NCBI RefSeq assembly: GCF_000619885.1
Contig: NZ_KK211040.1
Span: 367,527 to 431,526 of the forward strand
Source: Balneatrix alpica DSM 16621
Lineage (GTDB): Bacteria > Pseudomonadota > Gammaproteobacteria > Pseudomonadales > Balneatricaceae
Reading direction: 5' to 3'
Length of the DNA stretch: 64,000 nt
Shown here in pieces: positions 39,190 to 47,451 of the stretch. The notes below the pieces were generated by a model. The model searched no databases. It saw only the letters and a list, made by a program, of their open reading frames with translations, and had not been told where the DNA came from. Every line of letters starts with the position of its first letter. Position 1 is the first letter of the stretch. The position numbers and the translations under genes were made by a program.

Positions 39190-39212
39190 AAAATGTTATG
39201 TAATAACACATG
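39190..39212 (-). promoter_or_regulatory. Zur-like operator of the DUF1007-NicO operon
   Basis: TGTTAT-GTA-ATAACA (39194-39208) is a perfect inverted repeat 24 bases upstream of the DUF1007 start. With its flanks it agrees well with the gammaproteobacterial zinc uptake regulator operator, whose core is ATGTTATANTATAACAT. It implies derepression of the operon when zinc is scarce. Confidence 0.6.
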
Positions 39213-39445
39213 CAACCACAACCCCAATCCCATATTGTCACCCAGGATTGGCGCCCCCATAGAGCAACTAAGGTTGTGACGCCATCTCACCAAGCTTTCT
39301 GTAACTTTAGGCAAAGACGCTAGACTCCACGGCCCAGCTGAATCTAAGCTGAATAGGCGACACGATGTTGAGCAAAATACGCTCCTCAGTACCCTGACAA
39401 GGCTCACTGAGGACACCATTTTCCGCTAATAGCATAGGGATAACC

Positions 39446-39859
39446 ATGGCTGGCAAACGCGTTCTCGTAGTGGATGATACTCCCTCCATCCGGGTCATAG
39501 AGCGCTCGGTACTAAAAAACCTGGGGTTTGATCATGTCGCTGAGGCTGAAGATGGCGATCAGGCCCTAAAATATCTGCAAAATAACCCTGTTGATTTGGT
39601 CATCTGTGATTGGGATATGCCCAAACTCTCAGGTCTGGAATTGCTCAAAGCCATTCGCAAAGACAAAGACCTGAAAAAAACCAAATTTATTATGCTTACG
39701 GGTTTGGCTACCAAGGACTTGGTCACGGAAGCTATCAAGGCAGGCGTAAATGAGTACATCGTTAAACCCTTTTCAGCCAGCATCTTAGAAGAGAAGATTA
39801 AAAGCTTAGGGGTGCTAGACACCCCCAAAAGCAACGCGGACGCGGAAGCCTCCGCTTAA
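39446..39859 (+). CDS. Single-domain CheY-like response regulator
   Basis: A 137-residue stand-alone receiver. The acidic pair is in LVVDDTPS (residues 10-11), the phospho-acceptor Asp55 in ICDWDMP, the Thr switch in MLTG and the Lys in VKPFS. A short acidic/alanine tail follows. There is no output domain, so it acts by protein contact or phosphotransfer. No chemotaxis genes are nearby; the hybrid kinase 4 kb away lacks an HPt and is not obviously its partner. Confidence 0.92.
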   Translation: MAGKRVLVVDDTPSIRVIERSVLKNLGFDHVAEAEDGDQALKYLQNNPVDLVICDWDMPKLSGLELLKAIRKDKDLKKTKFIMLTGLATKDLVTEAIKAGVNEYIVKPFSASILEEKIKSLGVLDTPKSNADAEASA

Positions 39860-39872
39860 CACCATAAAAACT

Positions 39873-40451
39873 TTACTTCGGCGGATGCAAAGCAAAATCT
39901 GCCTGCATGCTAATAGTCAGAAATTCGGCGATCATGTAGGCAGTTAAGCCCCAGATTTCATAGCCCTCATAATGCCAACAGGGAATATGCGCCTCGAGCC
40001 CGCGTAAATTAATAATATCGGTACGACTGCGCCTATCCTCCAAGAAAAAGCTCAGCGGCACCCGAAAGACTGACTCCAGCTCACCTTTGTTAATCCGAAA
40101 ATGCAGATTATCCGGAATAATCCCTACGACAGGCGTCACCTGTAAGCCCCAGCGGGAAATCACCTGACCACTACGCCCTAACACCCTCACCTGACTGGGC
40201 GCTAAACCGATTTCCTCCTCCGCCTCACGCAGTGCCGTTGCCTCAATACTGCTATCTTCTGGATCGCGCTTACCGCCAGGAAAGGCAATTTCACCGCCAT
40301 GAGTTGATAACCCTTGGGCACGCTTGGTCAGAATCATGTGAGGATCGGTTCGGTGTTCCGTCAGCGCAATCAGCACCCCAGCCTGAGGTTTGCCGGCCCC
40401 CATCTGGCGGGGTTGGAATTCACGAATACGGTATTCAATCAACTGCAGCAT
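39873..40451 (-). CDS. Nudix hydrolase, CoA pyrophosphatase type (NudL-like)
   Basis: 192 residues. The Nudix box GGKRDPEDSSIEATALREAEEEIG is complete in pattern (written here by its ends: GGKRDPEDSS and REAEEEIGL). The UPF0035 motif LTKRAQGLSTHGGEIAFPGG precedes it, pointing to hydrolysis of CoA and its derivatives to 3'-phosphoadenosine phosphate and 4'-phosphopantetheine. ATG at 40451 has AGAGGC upstream; the frame extends 15 codons more without support. It is divergent from a second Nudix gene and converges on the CheY-like gene. Confidence 0.88.
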   Translation of the reverse strand: MLQLIEYRIREFQPRQMGAGKPQAGVLIALTEHRTDPHMILTKRAQGLSTHGGEIAFPGGKRDPEDSSIEATALREAEEEIGLAPSQVRVLGRSGQVISRWGLQVTPVVGIIPDNLHFRINKGELESVFRVPLSFFLEDRRSRTDIINLRGLEAHIPCWHYEGYEIWGLTAYMIAEFLTISMQADFALHPPK

Positions 40452-40607
40452 GCACTTTGCCTCTTCAGAGCAAGCCATCCTCCCAGGCGACAACATTCAT
40501 TAACCTGATATTGCTGAAGATGGGTACTCGTGGCTCAGTTTACCAGAAGATGTCTTTGCCAAAAGAGCAGGCACCAGTAGAATCAAGCCAAGCGTCAAGG
40601 AGATGGC

Positions 40608-41141
40608 ATGAATTTCTGCAGCCAGTGTGCCCACCCGTTGGTATTCCAAATTCCCCATGGAGATGATCGTCCACGCTATCTATGTGAAGCCTGTGGGGCG
40701 ATCCATTATCAAAACCCACGCATTATTGCTGGCACTTTGCCGGTTTGGCAGGATCAGGTGCTGCTCTGTAAACGTGCCATCCACCCCCGGTTAGGCTATT
40801 GGACTCTGCCCGCCGGTTTTATGGAAAATGGCGAAACCCTGCGCGAGGCCGCTGCACGAGAAACCTGGGAAGAGGCCCATGCCAAGGTTGAGGTAGGGGA
40901 AATCTATACCCTCACCAGCATTCCTCATATTAACCAGGTGCAAATCCTCTATCTCGCTAACCTAAGCGCTCCGGAATACAGCGCCGGACCAGAGAGCCTG
41001 GAGGTGGAACTGTTCCGTGAAGAACAAATTCCCTGGAATGAACTAGCCTTTCCGACCATCCGCAATGCCTTGCGATTTTACTTTGCCGACCGACGCCAGG
41101 GACACTTCCCCCTGCGCCATGTCGACTTTGACCGCAGCTAA
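40608..41141 (+). CDS. Nudix hydrolase with N-terminal zinc ribbon
   Basis: 177 residues. Two CxxC-type pairs (FCSQCAH and YLCEACGAIHY) form a zinc ribbon like that of NudC-type enzymes. The Nudix box follows: GFMENGETLREAAAR and ETWEEAHA. The QNPRIIAGTLPVW segment between them is typical of this group of putative NADH pyrophosphatase-like or ADP-ribose pyrophosphatase-like proteins. AAGGAG lies upstream. Exact substrate not determinable. Confidence 0.87.
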   Translation: MNFCSQCAHPLVFQIPHGDDRPRYLCEACGAIHYQNPRIIAGTLPVWQDQVLLCKRAIHPRLGYWTLPAGFMENGETLREAAARETWEEAHAKVEVGEIYTLTSIPHINQVQILYLANLSAPEYSAGPESLEVELFREEQIPWNELAFPTIRNALRFYFADRRQGHFPLRHVDFDRS

Positions 41142-41166
41142 TGGCGATCCTGTGATGGTTCCCCGA

Positions 41167-42531
41167 TCAGCCTAGCCACTGCGGTGAACAGCGTACCACC
41201 TGGCCCACGATAATCAGCGTGGGGGATTTAAAGCCCTGGGCACTCGACTCTTCTTCCGCCTTCGCCAGGTTAGTCAGTAATACTCGCTGCTCCGCCCAGG
41301 TACCCTTCTGTACCAAAGCAACCGGTGTATCCGCTGGCAAACCGTGGGCCATCAGCTGGCTGGCTATCGTTGGTAACGCCGTCAGCCCCATGTAGAACAC
41401 CAGGGTTTGCTGCGGTCTGGCCAGCGCTTCCCAGGCCAACACCAACTCCCCTTCTTGCAAGTGCCCAGTCACCAGGGTCACACTCTGGGCATAATCACGA
41501 TGGGTAAGGGGAATGCCAGCATAGGTGGCACAGCCAGAGGCCGAGGTAATACCGGGGATAATGGAGCAATTGACCCCCTCCGCCAGTAACTCCTCCATCT
41601 CTTCGCCACCACGACCAAAAATAAAGGGATCCCCCCCTTTCAGCCGCACCACCAATCGTCCTTGCTTAGCCTCTCGCACCAGCAATTGATTGATTTGCTC
41701 CTGAGGCAAGCTGTGTAATCCCTGCTCTTTGCCGACATATACCCGCTGTGCATCGGCTCGGGCCAAGGCCATCACTTCTGCTGAGACAAGCCGGTCATAG
41801 ACGATCACATCTGCCTGCTGCAGTGCTCGCAATGCCTTCAGGGTCAGTAACTCCGGATCCCCTGGGCCTGCGCCCACTAGCACCACCATTCCCTGACGTT
41901 GTTGGCTACTGGGGTAGCGCTGGCGCAGCCAGTCTTTAACCTCCTCGGCCGTGGCCGGCAGACCCAGGCGAGCCTCATTCCACAACTGCCGTAACCATTC
42001 CCGCCGGGGGGCGCCACTGGGTAACAGGGCTTGCCACTCCGCTTTGCAATCGCCCAGGGCCTCCGCCAACCAGCCCAAACGCAGGGGCAGCCATTGTTCC
42101 AGCTCCTCCCGCAACAGCGTCGCCAACAGTGTTGCCTTCCCTCCGGTGCCCACCGCCAGCTGTACTGGGCCACGCTGAATCCGCGCCGGAAACATCAGGG
42201 TACAGAGCGCCGGACGATCCACCACATTGACCGGTAAATGGCGTGCATGGGCCAAGGCTGCTAGCTGCTCGGCTTCCGTATCCGTGACATCCGCCACCAC
42301 CAGCAGCTCAATGCCATCAAGATCCTTCTCGCGCCAGTGGCGCTGTTCGATCTCGACTCCAGGGTAGTCCGCCAAGAGTTGTGCCGTAGCCGGGCTCAAG
42401 TCAGGGCAGAGCACCTTTAGCCGAAAGCCGGTTTCTAGCAGAGGCCGGAGTTTGGCTTCGGCCTGGGGGCCGCCACCTATTACCAGCGCCTGACACTTCT
42501 CTCCTACAAAAAACAGGGGCAGAGTCGCCAT
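41167..42531 (-). CDS. cysG: Siroheme synthase CysG (uroporphyrinogen-III C-methyltransferase fusion)
   Basis: Makes precorrin-2 from uroporphyrinogen III and then sirohydrochlorin/siroheme. The 454-residue protein has an N-terminal NAD-binding dehydrogenase/ferrochelatase half (LVIGGGPQAEAKL, VNVVDRP with the conserved Asp) and a C-terminal methyltransferase half from about residue 215. The latter shows LVGAGPGDPELLTLKAL, the family motif VRLKGGDPFIFGRGGEE, and PGITSASG. In the N-terminal half the usual SSGG around the regulatory Ser is GTGG. It is divergent from the nir genes, and no separate nirE is present, so it likely supplies precorrin-2 for haem d1 as well. Confidence 0.93.
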   Translation of the reverse strand: MATLPLFFVGEKCQALVIGGGPQAEAKLRPLLETGFRLKVLCPDLSPATAQLLADYPGVEIEQRHWREKDLDGIELLVVADVTDTEAEQLAALAHARHLPVNVVDRPALCTLMFPARIQRGPVQLAVGTGGKATLLATLLREELEQWLPLRLGWLAEALGDCKAEWQALLPSGAPRREWLRQLWNEARLGLPATAEEVKDWLRQRYPSSQQRQGMVVLVGAGPGDPELLTLKALRALQQADVIVYDRLVSAEVMALARADAQRVYVGKEQGLHSLPQEQINQLLVREAKQGRLVVRLKGGDPFIFGRGGEEMEELLAEGVNCSIIPGITSASGCATYAGIPLTHRDYAQSVTLVTGHLQEGELVLAWEALARPQQTLVFYMGLTALPTIASQLMAHGLPADTPVALVQKGTWAEQRVLLTNLAKAEEESSAQGFKSPTLIIVGQVVRCSPQWLG

Positions 42532-42626
42532 GGTGTCTCTCTCATCCTTTCAAGCTGGTGGTTGCTGCCATTCTCGTGATGGAAGTCAATCCAGGCCCAG
42601 GTTACCCCAGGGCATTCCAAGCAAAC

Positions 42627-42640
42627 TTGTCGAGGGTCAA
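42627..42640 (+). promoter_or_regulatory. FNR/DNR-like box upstream of nirC
   Basis: TTGTCGAGGGTCAA has the TTG...TCAA arms of the FNR/CRP-family site TTGAT-N4-ATCAA, matching seven of ten defined positions. It lies 97 bases before the nirC ATG, a distance allowing a -41.5 placement with a roughly 60-base leader. Denitrification genes are commonly controlled this way. Confidence 0.45.
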
Positions 42641-42736
42641 CGCCTGGCCCGCTCAGGCCATTAGCATGGGAAACACCTCGGATCAGGAGACTATGATGTC
42701 ATGGCCCTTGTCATCTCGCCAAGAGTTACTGGTTCT

Positions 42737-43060
42737 ATGCTTAAGCCCTTGATTCTTGGGCTATTACTGACCGGACAGAGTCTACACAGTCTGGCGGACT
42801 CCCTGCCCCTGGCCCGTCAACAAGCCTTGGAGCACCTACTCCTGCAGGACTGTGGCTCCTGTCATGGCATGACCCTGCGCGGAGGTTTAGGCCCCGCTCT
42901 ATTACCTGATCAATTAAGAGTCAAAGACCCTGAGGCCCTGGTCCGCATTATTCGTGATGGCATACCGGGTACCGCCATGCCCCCCTGGGGTCCGCTGCTT
43001 AGCCCGGCGGACATCGAGTGGCTCGCCTCGCGTCTGTTACACGGCCCCTCCGCCCCCTAG
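42737..43060 (+). CDS. nirC: Cytochrome c55X NirC
   Basis: A 107-residue periplasmic monohaem cytochrome with a signal peptide (about residues 1-20), haem site CGSCH (C39, C42, H43) and the likely axial Met in GTAMPPWG. In denitrifiers NirC donates electrons or helps maturation of cytochrome cd1. It is the first gene of the nir run; an in-frame ATG 36 bases earlier is not preferred because the signal peptide begins at MLKPLILG. Small cytochromes of this class are hard to tell apart, but context supports NirC. Confidence 0.85.
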   Translation: MLKPLILGLLLTGQSLHSLADSLPLARQQALEHLLLQDCGSCHGMTLRGGLGPALLPDQLRVKDPEALVRIIRDGIPGTAMPPWGPLLSPADIEWLASRLLHGPSAP

Positions 43061-43077
43061 CCTGATAAGGACGTTTT

Positions 43078-44289
43078 ATGGATCAGCCCCGTCGTCATTT
43101 TCTGCGTCAAGCCAGCTTACTGGGACTAGGCCTGCTCTACACCGGCGGTCTGTTAGGCTTAAGCGGCTGCCAAACTCGCCCCTCCTGGCACAGCAGTGGC
43201 GACTTAGCTGTCGTGATTGGCCGGGCCAGCGGTGAACTGCTGCTCGTGAATACCACTCGCTTGCAAGTCATCGGCAGGGTGCAAGGCCTGGGGGATTTGT
43301 CCCATGCCTCGGCGGTCTTCTCCCGTGATCAGCGTTTCGTTTATATTTTTGGCCGCGATGGCGGATTATCCAAAGTCAACCTGGCCGAGCAACGCCTCAG
43401 TAAGCGCCTGATGCAAAGCGGTAACTCCATTGGCGGCGCTATTTCCCAGGATGGTCGTCTGATTGCGGTATCCAACTATCAACCAGGTGGGGTCAAGGTT
43501 TTTGCCAGCGACACCCTGGAGCTGGTGGCCGACTTGCCTGCGCTGGATGACCAGGGGCGCCCCTCTAAGGTCGTGGGGTTGGTGGATGCCCCTGGCCAAC
43601 GCTTCGTTTATAGCCTGTTTGATAGTGATGAGATCCGCATTGCTGACTTCAGTCAGGGGCAAGTGCACATCCAGCGCTTTCCCCAAGTCGGTCAACAACC
43701 CTATGACGCGCTGATTTTCCCGGATGGCCGCTATTACCTGGCGGGCCTGTTTGGTGAGGATGGCTTAGCCCTTGTTGATCTCTGGCATCCGGAGCGCGGC
43801 AGCCGCAAAGTGCTTCCCCACTATGGTCGGGGTCAGCAAAAACTACCTGTTTATAAGATGCCCCATCTGGAGGGCTGGGCCGTTGCCGGTAACCTCGCCT
43901 TCGTCCCTGCCGTTGGCGAACACGCGGTGTTAGTGGTTGATAGCCAAAGCTGGCAGCAATATGCCCGTATTGCCGTCGCAGGGCAGCCGGTCTTCGTGAT
44001 GGCCAGCCCGGATAGCCGCCACATTTGGGTCAACTTTGCCCATCCTGACAATCACCAGATTCAAGTCATTGATGCAGACACCCTGCAGGTCGTGCAACAG
44101 CTGCAACCTGGGCCTGGCGTGTTACACATGGAATTCAGCCCACGTGGTGAGCAGCTGTGGTTGTCTGTGCGGGATGCGAATCAGGTACAGGTCTATCGCA
44201 GTGCGGATTACCAGCTGCTGGCCAGCTTCGACTTCCCCTCCCCTAGCGGCATTTTTATGAGTGCCCGCGCCCATCAAATTGGCCTGTAG
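43078..44289 (+). CDS. nirF: Haem d1 biosynthesis protein NirF
   Basis: A 403-residue periplasmic beta-propeller related to the d1 domain of NirS. The N-terminus has a twin-arginine motif (PRRHFLRQ) and a lipobox LSGC (Cys31), so a Tat-exported lipoprotein is predicted. Propeller repeats include FSRDQRFVYIFGRDG, and the His of PHLEGWAVAG matches the conserved region. It acts late in haem d1 formation with NirN. It lies 17 bases after nirC. Confidence 0.95.
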   Translation: MDQPRRHFLRQASLLGLGLLYTGGLLGLSGCQTRPSWHSSGDLAVVIGRASGELLLVNTTRLQVIGRVQGLGDLSHASAVFSRDQRFVYIFGRDGGLSKVNLAEQRLSKRLMQSGNSIGGAISQDGRLIAVSNYQPGGVKVFASDTLELVADLPALDDQGRPSKVVGLVDAPGQRFVYSLFDSDEIRIADFSQGQVHIQRFPQVGQQPYDALIFPDGRYYLAGLFGEDGLALVDLWHPERGSRKVLPHYGRGQQKLPVYKMPHLEGWAVAGNLAFVPAVGEHAVLVVDSQSWQQYARIAVAGQPVFVMASPDSRHIWVNFAHPDNHQIQVIDADTLQVVQQLQPGPGVLHMEFSPRGEQLWLSVRDANQVQVYRSADYQLLASFDFPSPSGIFMSARAHQIGL

Positions 44290-44297
44290 GGGGAGCT

Positions 44298-44756
44298 ATG
44301 TCTTACTCCCCTCCCCTTAGCCCACGTCAGCAGCAGTTGCTGGCCCGCTACCAACAGCAATTGCCCTGTAGCGCCCACCCCTACGCGCAAATGGCGGCAG
44401 AGCTGGGCTGCAGTGAAGCAGAAGTATTGGCAGAACTGCGGCAGCTGGATGCCCTGGGCGCCCTAAGCCGGGTCGGCGCCGTGCTGGAGTCACGCAAACT
44501 CGGCGCCAGTACCCTGGTCGCGCTGCAAGTACCGCCAGAACGTCTGGATGCGATTGCCGCCCTGGTATCCTCCGTAGCCGGGGTCAACCACAACTATGCC
44601 CGAGAACATCGCTATAACCTCTGGTTCGTGCTGACCGCCGTCAGCCAGCAGGAACTGCAGCAAAGCCTGGAGCAGATTCGCCAACAAACCCAGCTGCCCA
44701 TGCTGAACCTGCCGATGATCCGCGGTTATCACCTAAACCTGGGGTTTCCGTTATGA
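44298..44756 (+). CDS. nirD: Siroheme decarboxylase subunit NirD
   Basis: 152 residues of the Lrp/AsnC-like siroheme decarboxylase family. An N-terminal HTH-like region precedes the ALSRVGAVLESRKLGAS strand. The VNHNYAREHRYNLWFVL segment carries the conserved His/Tyr cluster for siroheme. NirD, L, G and H together remove the acetate carboxyls of siroheme to give didecarboxysiroheme. GGGGGAG lies before the ATG; its stop overlaps the nirL start (ATGA). Assigned D by order and by its pairing with NirL. Confidence 0.92.
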   Translation: MSYSPPLSPRQQQLLARYQQQLPCSAHPYAQMAAELGCSEAEVLAELRQLDALGALSRVGAVLESRKLGASTLVALQVPPERLDAIAALVSSVAGVNHNYAREHRYNLWFVLTAVSQQELQQSLEQIRQQTQLPMLNLPMIRGYHLNLGFPL

Positions 44757-45265
44757 GTGAATTAACGCCACGCCAGCACGATTTGCTCCACCTACTGCAG
44801 CAGGGCCTCCCCCTGACTCCCTCCCCCTATGCCGCCTGGCTGCAACGCTGGCGTGCCACGTCAACGGAACTGGAGCAGGAGCTTGCCTGCCTCCAGCAAC
44901 AGGGCTGGATACGGCGTAGCGGGCTGATCATCAAGCACCGTCCGCTGGGCTACCGGGCAAACGCCATGGTGGTATGGGATATTGCCGATCAACAGGTTGA
45001 AGAAGTGGCTACCCGTCTGGCCCAGTGCGCCGAGATCAGCCTGTGTTATCAGCGTCCGCGTCAGTTGCCCGAGTGGCCTTACAACCTCTTCACCATGCTG
45101 CATGGCCAGAGTCGGAGTCAGGTACTCAACCGCCTTGCTTACCTGCTTAATCTGCTCAAGTTGGATTACCCCCATGCGGTGTTATTCAGCACCCGCTGCT
45201 TTAAACAGCAAGGGGGGCGCTACCTGGATGAACGCTCCCCCGCTTACCCTCAACAAGGAGTCTGA
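44753..45265 (+). CDS. nirL: Siroheme decarboxylase subunit NirL
   Basis: 170 residues, paralogue of NirD. It has IRRSGLIIKHRPLGYRANAM, WDI and CYQRPRQLPEWPYNLFTMLHG, the NirL/NirH version of the family, in which the YNLW region reads PYNLFTMLHG. It forms a complex with NirD. The ATGA overlap with nirD indicates coupled translation and equal amounts. Confidence 0.92.
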   Translation: MSELTPRQHDLLHLLQQGLPLTPSPYAAWLQRWRATSTELEQELACLQQQGWIRRSGLIIKHRPLGYRANAMVVWDIADQQVEEVATRLAQCAEISLCYQRPRQLPEWPYNLFTMLHGQSRSQVLNRLAYLLNLLKLDYPHAVLFSTRCFKQQGGRYLDERSPAYPQQGV

Positions 45266-45267
45266 GA

Positions 45268-45777
45268 ATGGCAACCCTGGATGAGATCGACCTCAGATTA
45301 ATCAACAACTACCAGCAGGGTTTCCCCCTCTGCCACCGCCCCTATGCCGAAGTAGGGCAGCTCCTGGGTATTGCTGAAGCCGAGGTCATCGCCCGCATTC
45401 GCCGTCTGCTCGACGATGGCATCCTCAGCCGTTTTGGCCCGCTCTATGACATTGCTGCCATGGGTGGCGAGTTCACCCTCTGCGCACTGCAAGTCCCCGA
45501 GGAGCGCTTTGAGGAAGTCAGCGCACAGGTCAATGCCTGCGCGGAAGTCGCCCACAACTATGCCCGCGCCCATCGTCTCAATATGTGGTTTGTCACCGCC
45601 TGCGAAAGTCCGGCCCATACCCAGGCCACCCTGGCCCTGATTGAACAGGCCACCGGATTAAGGGTGTACCCCTTCCCCAAACAGGAAGAGTTTTACGTCG
45701 GCCTCTACCTGGAAGCCAAAGCCGAACTCCTGTCTCCGGCCCAGCCCGTCTCTACTCAGGGAGCGCGCCATGGATAA
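45268..45777 (+). CDS. nirG: Siroheme decarboxylase subunit NirG
   Basis: 169 residues, paralogue close to NirD: ILSRFGPLYDIAAMGG and VAHNYARAHRLNMWFVTA correspond to the NirD motifs. It is expected to pair with NirH. It begins two bases after the nirL stop, with AAGGAG upstream, and its last eight bases overlap nirH. Confidence 0.92.
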   Translation: MATLDEIDLRLINNYQQGFPLCHRPYAEVGQLLGIAEAEVIARIRRLLDDGILSRFGPLYDIAAMGGEFTLCALQVPEERFEEVSAQVNACAEVAHNYARAHRLNMWFVTACESPAHTQATLALIEQATGLRVYPFPKQEEFYVGLYLEAKAELLSPAQPVSTQGARHG

Positions 45778-46276
45778 GCTTGATCGTCTGCTGATTGAAC
45801 TCACCCAGGCAGGCCTGCCCCTCACCCCCACGCCCTATGCCGATCTTGCTGAGCGCCTGGGGATGGATGAAGCCCAGGTACTGCAACGACTCAGCCAGCT
45901 AAAAGCCCAGGGCATTTTGCGCCGCATCGGTCTGGTGCCCAACCATTACCGCTTGGGTTATCAAGCCAATGCCATGAGTGTCTGGGATGTGGATGATGAT
46001 CAGGCCCTGATCCTGGGTGAGCAGCTTGGCCATCTCGGTTTTGTCAGCCACTGTTATCTGCGTCCACGCCACCTGCCACTCTGGCCCTACAACCTCTTTG
46101 CCATGCTGCATGGCCACAGCTATGCCGAAGTCGAGCAACTGGCGGAGCAGATTGCCACCCTGCTCGGGGGTTACTGCCAGGGGCATGAGCTGCTTTACTC
46201 CACCCGTATCCTGAAAAAAACCGGTATGCGCCTGCGCCCCAGCACAGGCCTACTCAGCCTGGACAGGAGCGCCTGA
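45770..46276 (+). CDS. nirH: Siroheme decarboxylase subunit NirH
   Basis: 168 residues, paralogue of NirL, with LRRIGLVPNHYRLGYQANAM, WDVDDD and CYLRPRHLPLWPYNLFAMLHG. It completes the NirDLGH set. It overlaps nirG by eight bases and its TGA shares one base with the nirJ ATG, so the whole block is translated in tight coupling. The D-L and G-H pairs look like a duplication of a two-gene unit. Confidence 0.92.
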   Translation: MDKLDRLLIELTQAGLPLTPTPYADLAERLGMDEAQVLQRLSQLKAQGILRRIGLVPNHYRLGYQANAMSVWDVDDDQALILGEQLGHLGFVSHCYLRPRHLPLWPYNLFAMLHGHSYAEVEQLAEQIATLLGGYCQGHELLYSTRILKKTGMRLRPSTGLLSLDRSA

Positions 46277-47451
46277 TGTTTCGCCTAAGCTACTTTATTC
46301 AGGAATTGCTCCAGCCCGGTAGCCAACGCCGCCCAGGCTCTACGGCGGGCCCGGTGGTGATCTGGAATCTGATTCGTCGCTGCAATCTGCTATGCCAGCA
46401 CTGCTACTCCCTTTCCAATGACACTGACTTTAAAGGCGAACTCAGCACTGAAGAGGCCAAGGCCGTACTGCTGGATTTGCAGCGAATGGGGGTACCGGCG
46501 GTCATCCTGTCTGGAGGCGAGCCTCTACTGCGTGGCGATATTTTCGAGCTGGCCAGCTATGCCAAACAGCTCGGGCTCTATACCGCCCTCTCCAGTAACG
46601 GCACCCTGATTGATGCACCCATGAGCCAACGGATTGCCAGCGTCGGCTTTGACTATGTTGGCATCAGCATTGATGGTGATGAAAACAGTCACGATGCCTT
46701 TCGCCGTCAACCGGGGGCCTATGCCGCTTCTTTACGGGGCGTGGAGCTGTGCCAGCAGGCGGGGATCAAGGTGGGCTTGCGCTTTACCCTGACCCAGCAT
46801 AATGCCGCCGCCCTGGATCACTTACTGATGCTGTGCGAGCGCTACCAGATCGACAAGTTCTACCTGTCACACCTGAACTATGCAGGCCGTGGCAATAAAA
46901 ACCGCGGGGCGGATGCTTATCACCGTACTACCCGAGAGGTGATGGAGCGCCTCTTTGCCTTAGCGGTCGAGGATCAGCAGCAGGGCCGCGCACGCCAGAT
47001 TGTCACCGGCAACAACGATGCCGATGGCGTGCTGCTCTATCTCTGGGCACAGCAACACTACCCCGCCCAGGCTGAACACCTACTCGATTTTCTCTGCGCC
47101 TGGGGCGGCAATGCCTCCGGCCAGGATGTGGCCAATATTGATAACCTCGGCAATGTGCATCCGGATACCTTCTGGTGGAACCACCATCTGGGCAATGTGC
47201 GCGAACACCCCTTCTCACAGATTTGGCGCCATAGCCAAGACCCGTTACTCCTGGGTCTGCGCCAGCGGCCACGCCCTTTACAGGGTCGCTGCCAGCAGTG
47301 CCAACATCAAGCTATCTGCAACGGCAACACTCGAGTGCGGGCAGCACAACTGTATGGCAATCCCTGGGCGGAGGATCCCGGCTGCTACCTGCAGGATGCC
47401 GAACTGGGGCTGCCTGCACTCACCCCACTTAACCTGCAGGAAGCCCGCTGA
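46276..47451 (+). CDS. nirJ: Radical SAM haem d1 biosynthesis protein NirJ
   Basis: 391 residues. The SAM-cluster motif is CNLLCQHC (C36, C40, C43), followed by GGEPLLR and the TALSSNGT strand. A C-terminal SPASM-like region has cysteines in FLCAWGGNASG and RCQQCQHQAICNGNTR for a second iron-sulfur cluster. NirJ removes propionate side chains from didecarboxysiroheme to install the keto groups of haem d1. It is coupled to nirH and overlaps nirN by one base. Confidence 0.95.
   Translation: MFRLSYFIQELLQPGSQRRPGSTAGPVVIWNLIRRCNLLCQHCYSLSNDTDFKGELSTEEAKAVLLDLQRMGVPAVILSGGEPLLRGDIFELASYAKQLGLYTALSSNGTLIDAPMSQRIASVGFDYVGISIDGDENSHDAFRRQPGAYAASLRGVELCQQAGIKVGLRFTLTQHNAAALDHLLMLCERYQIDKFYLSHLNYAGRGNKNRGADAYHRTTREVMERLFALAVEDQQQGRARQIVTGNNDADGVLLYLWAQQHYPAQAEHLLDFLCAWGGNASGQDVANIDNLGNVHPDTFWWNHHLGNVREHPFSQIWRHSQDPLLLGLRQRPRPLQGRCQQCQHQAICNGNTRVRAAQLYGNPWAEDPGCYLQDAELGLPALTPLNLQEAR

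Noticed and set aside
39054-39419. 121-codon minus-strand frame overlapping the DUF1007 start and promoter
   Set aside because: Shadow of the DUF1007 gene in another frame, with no family resemblance.
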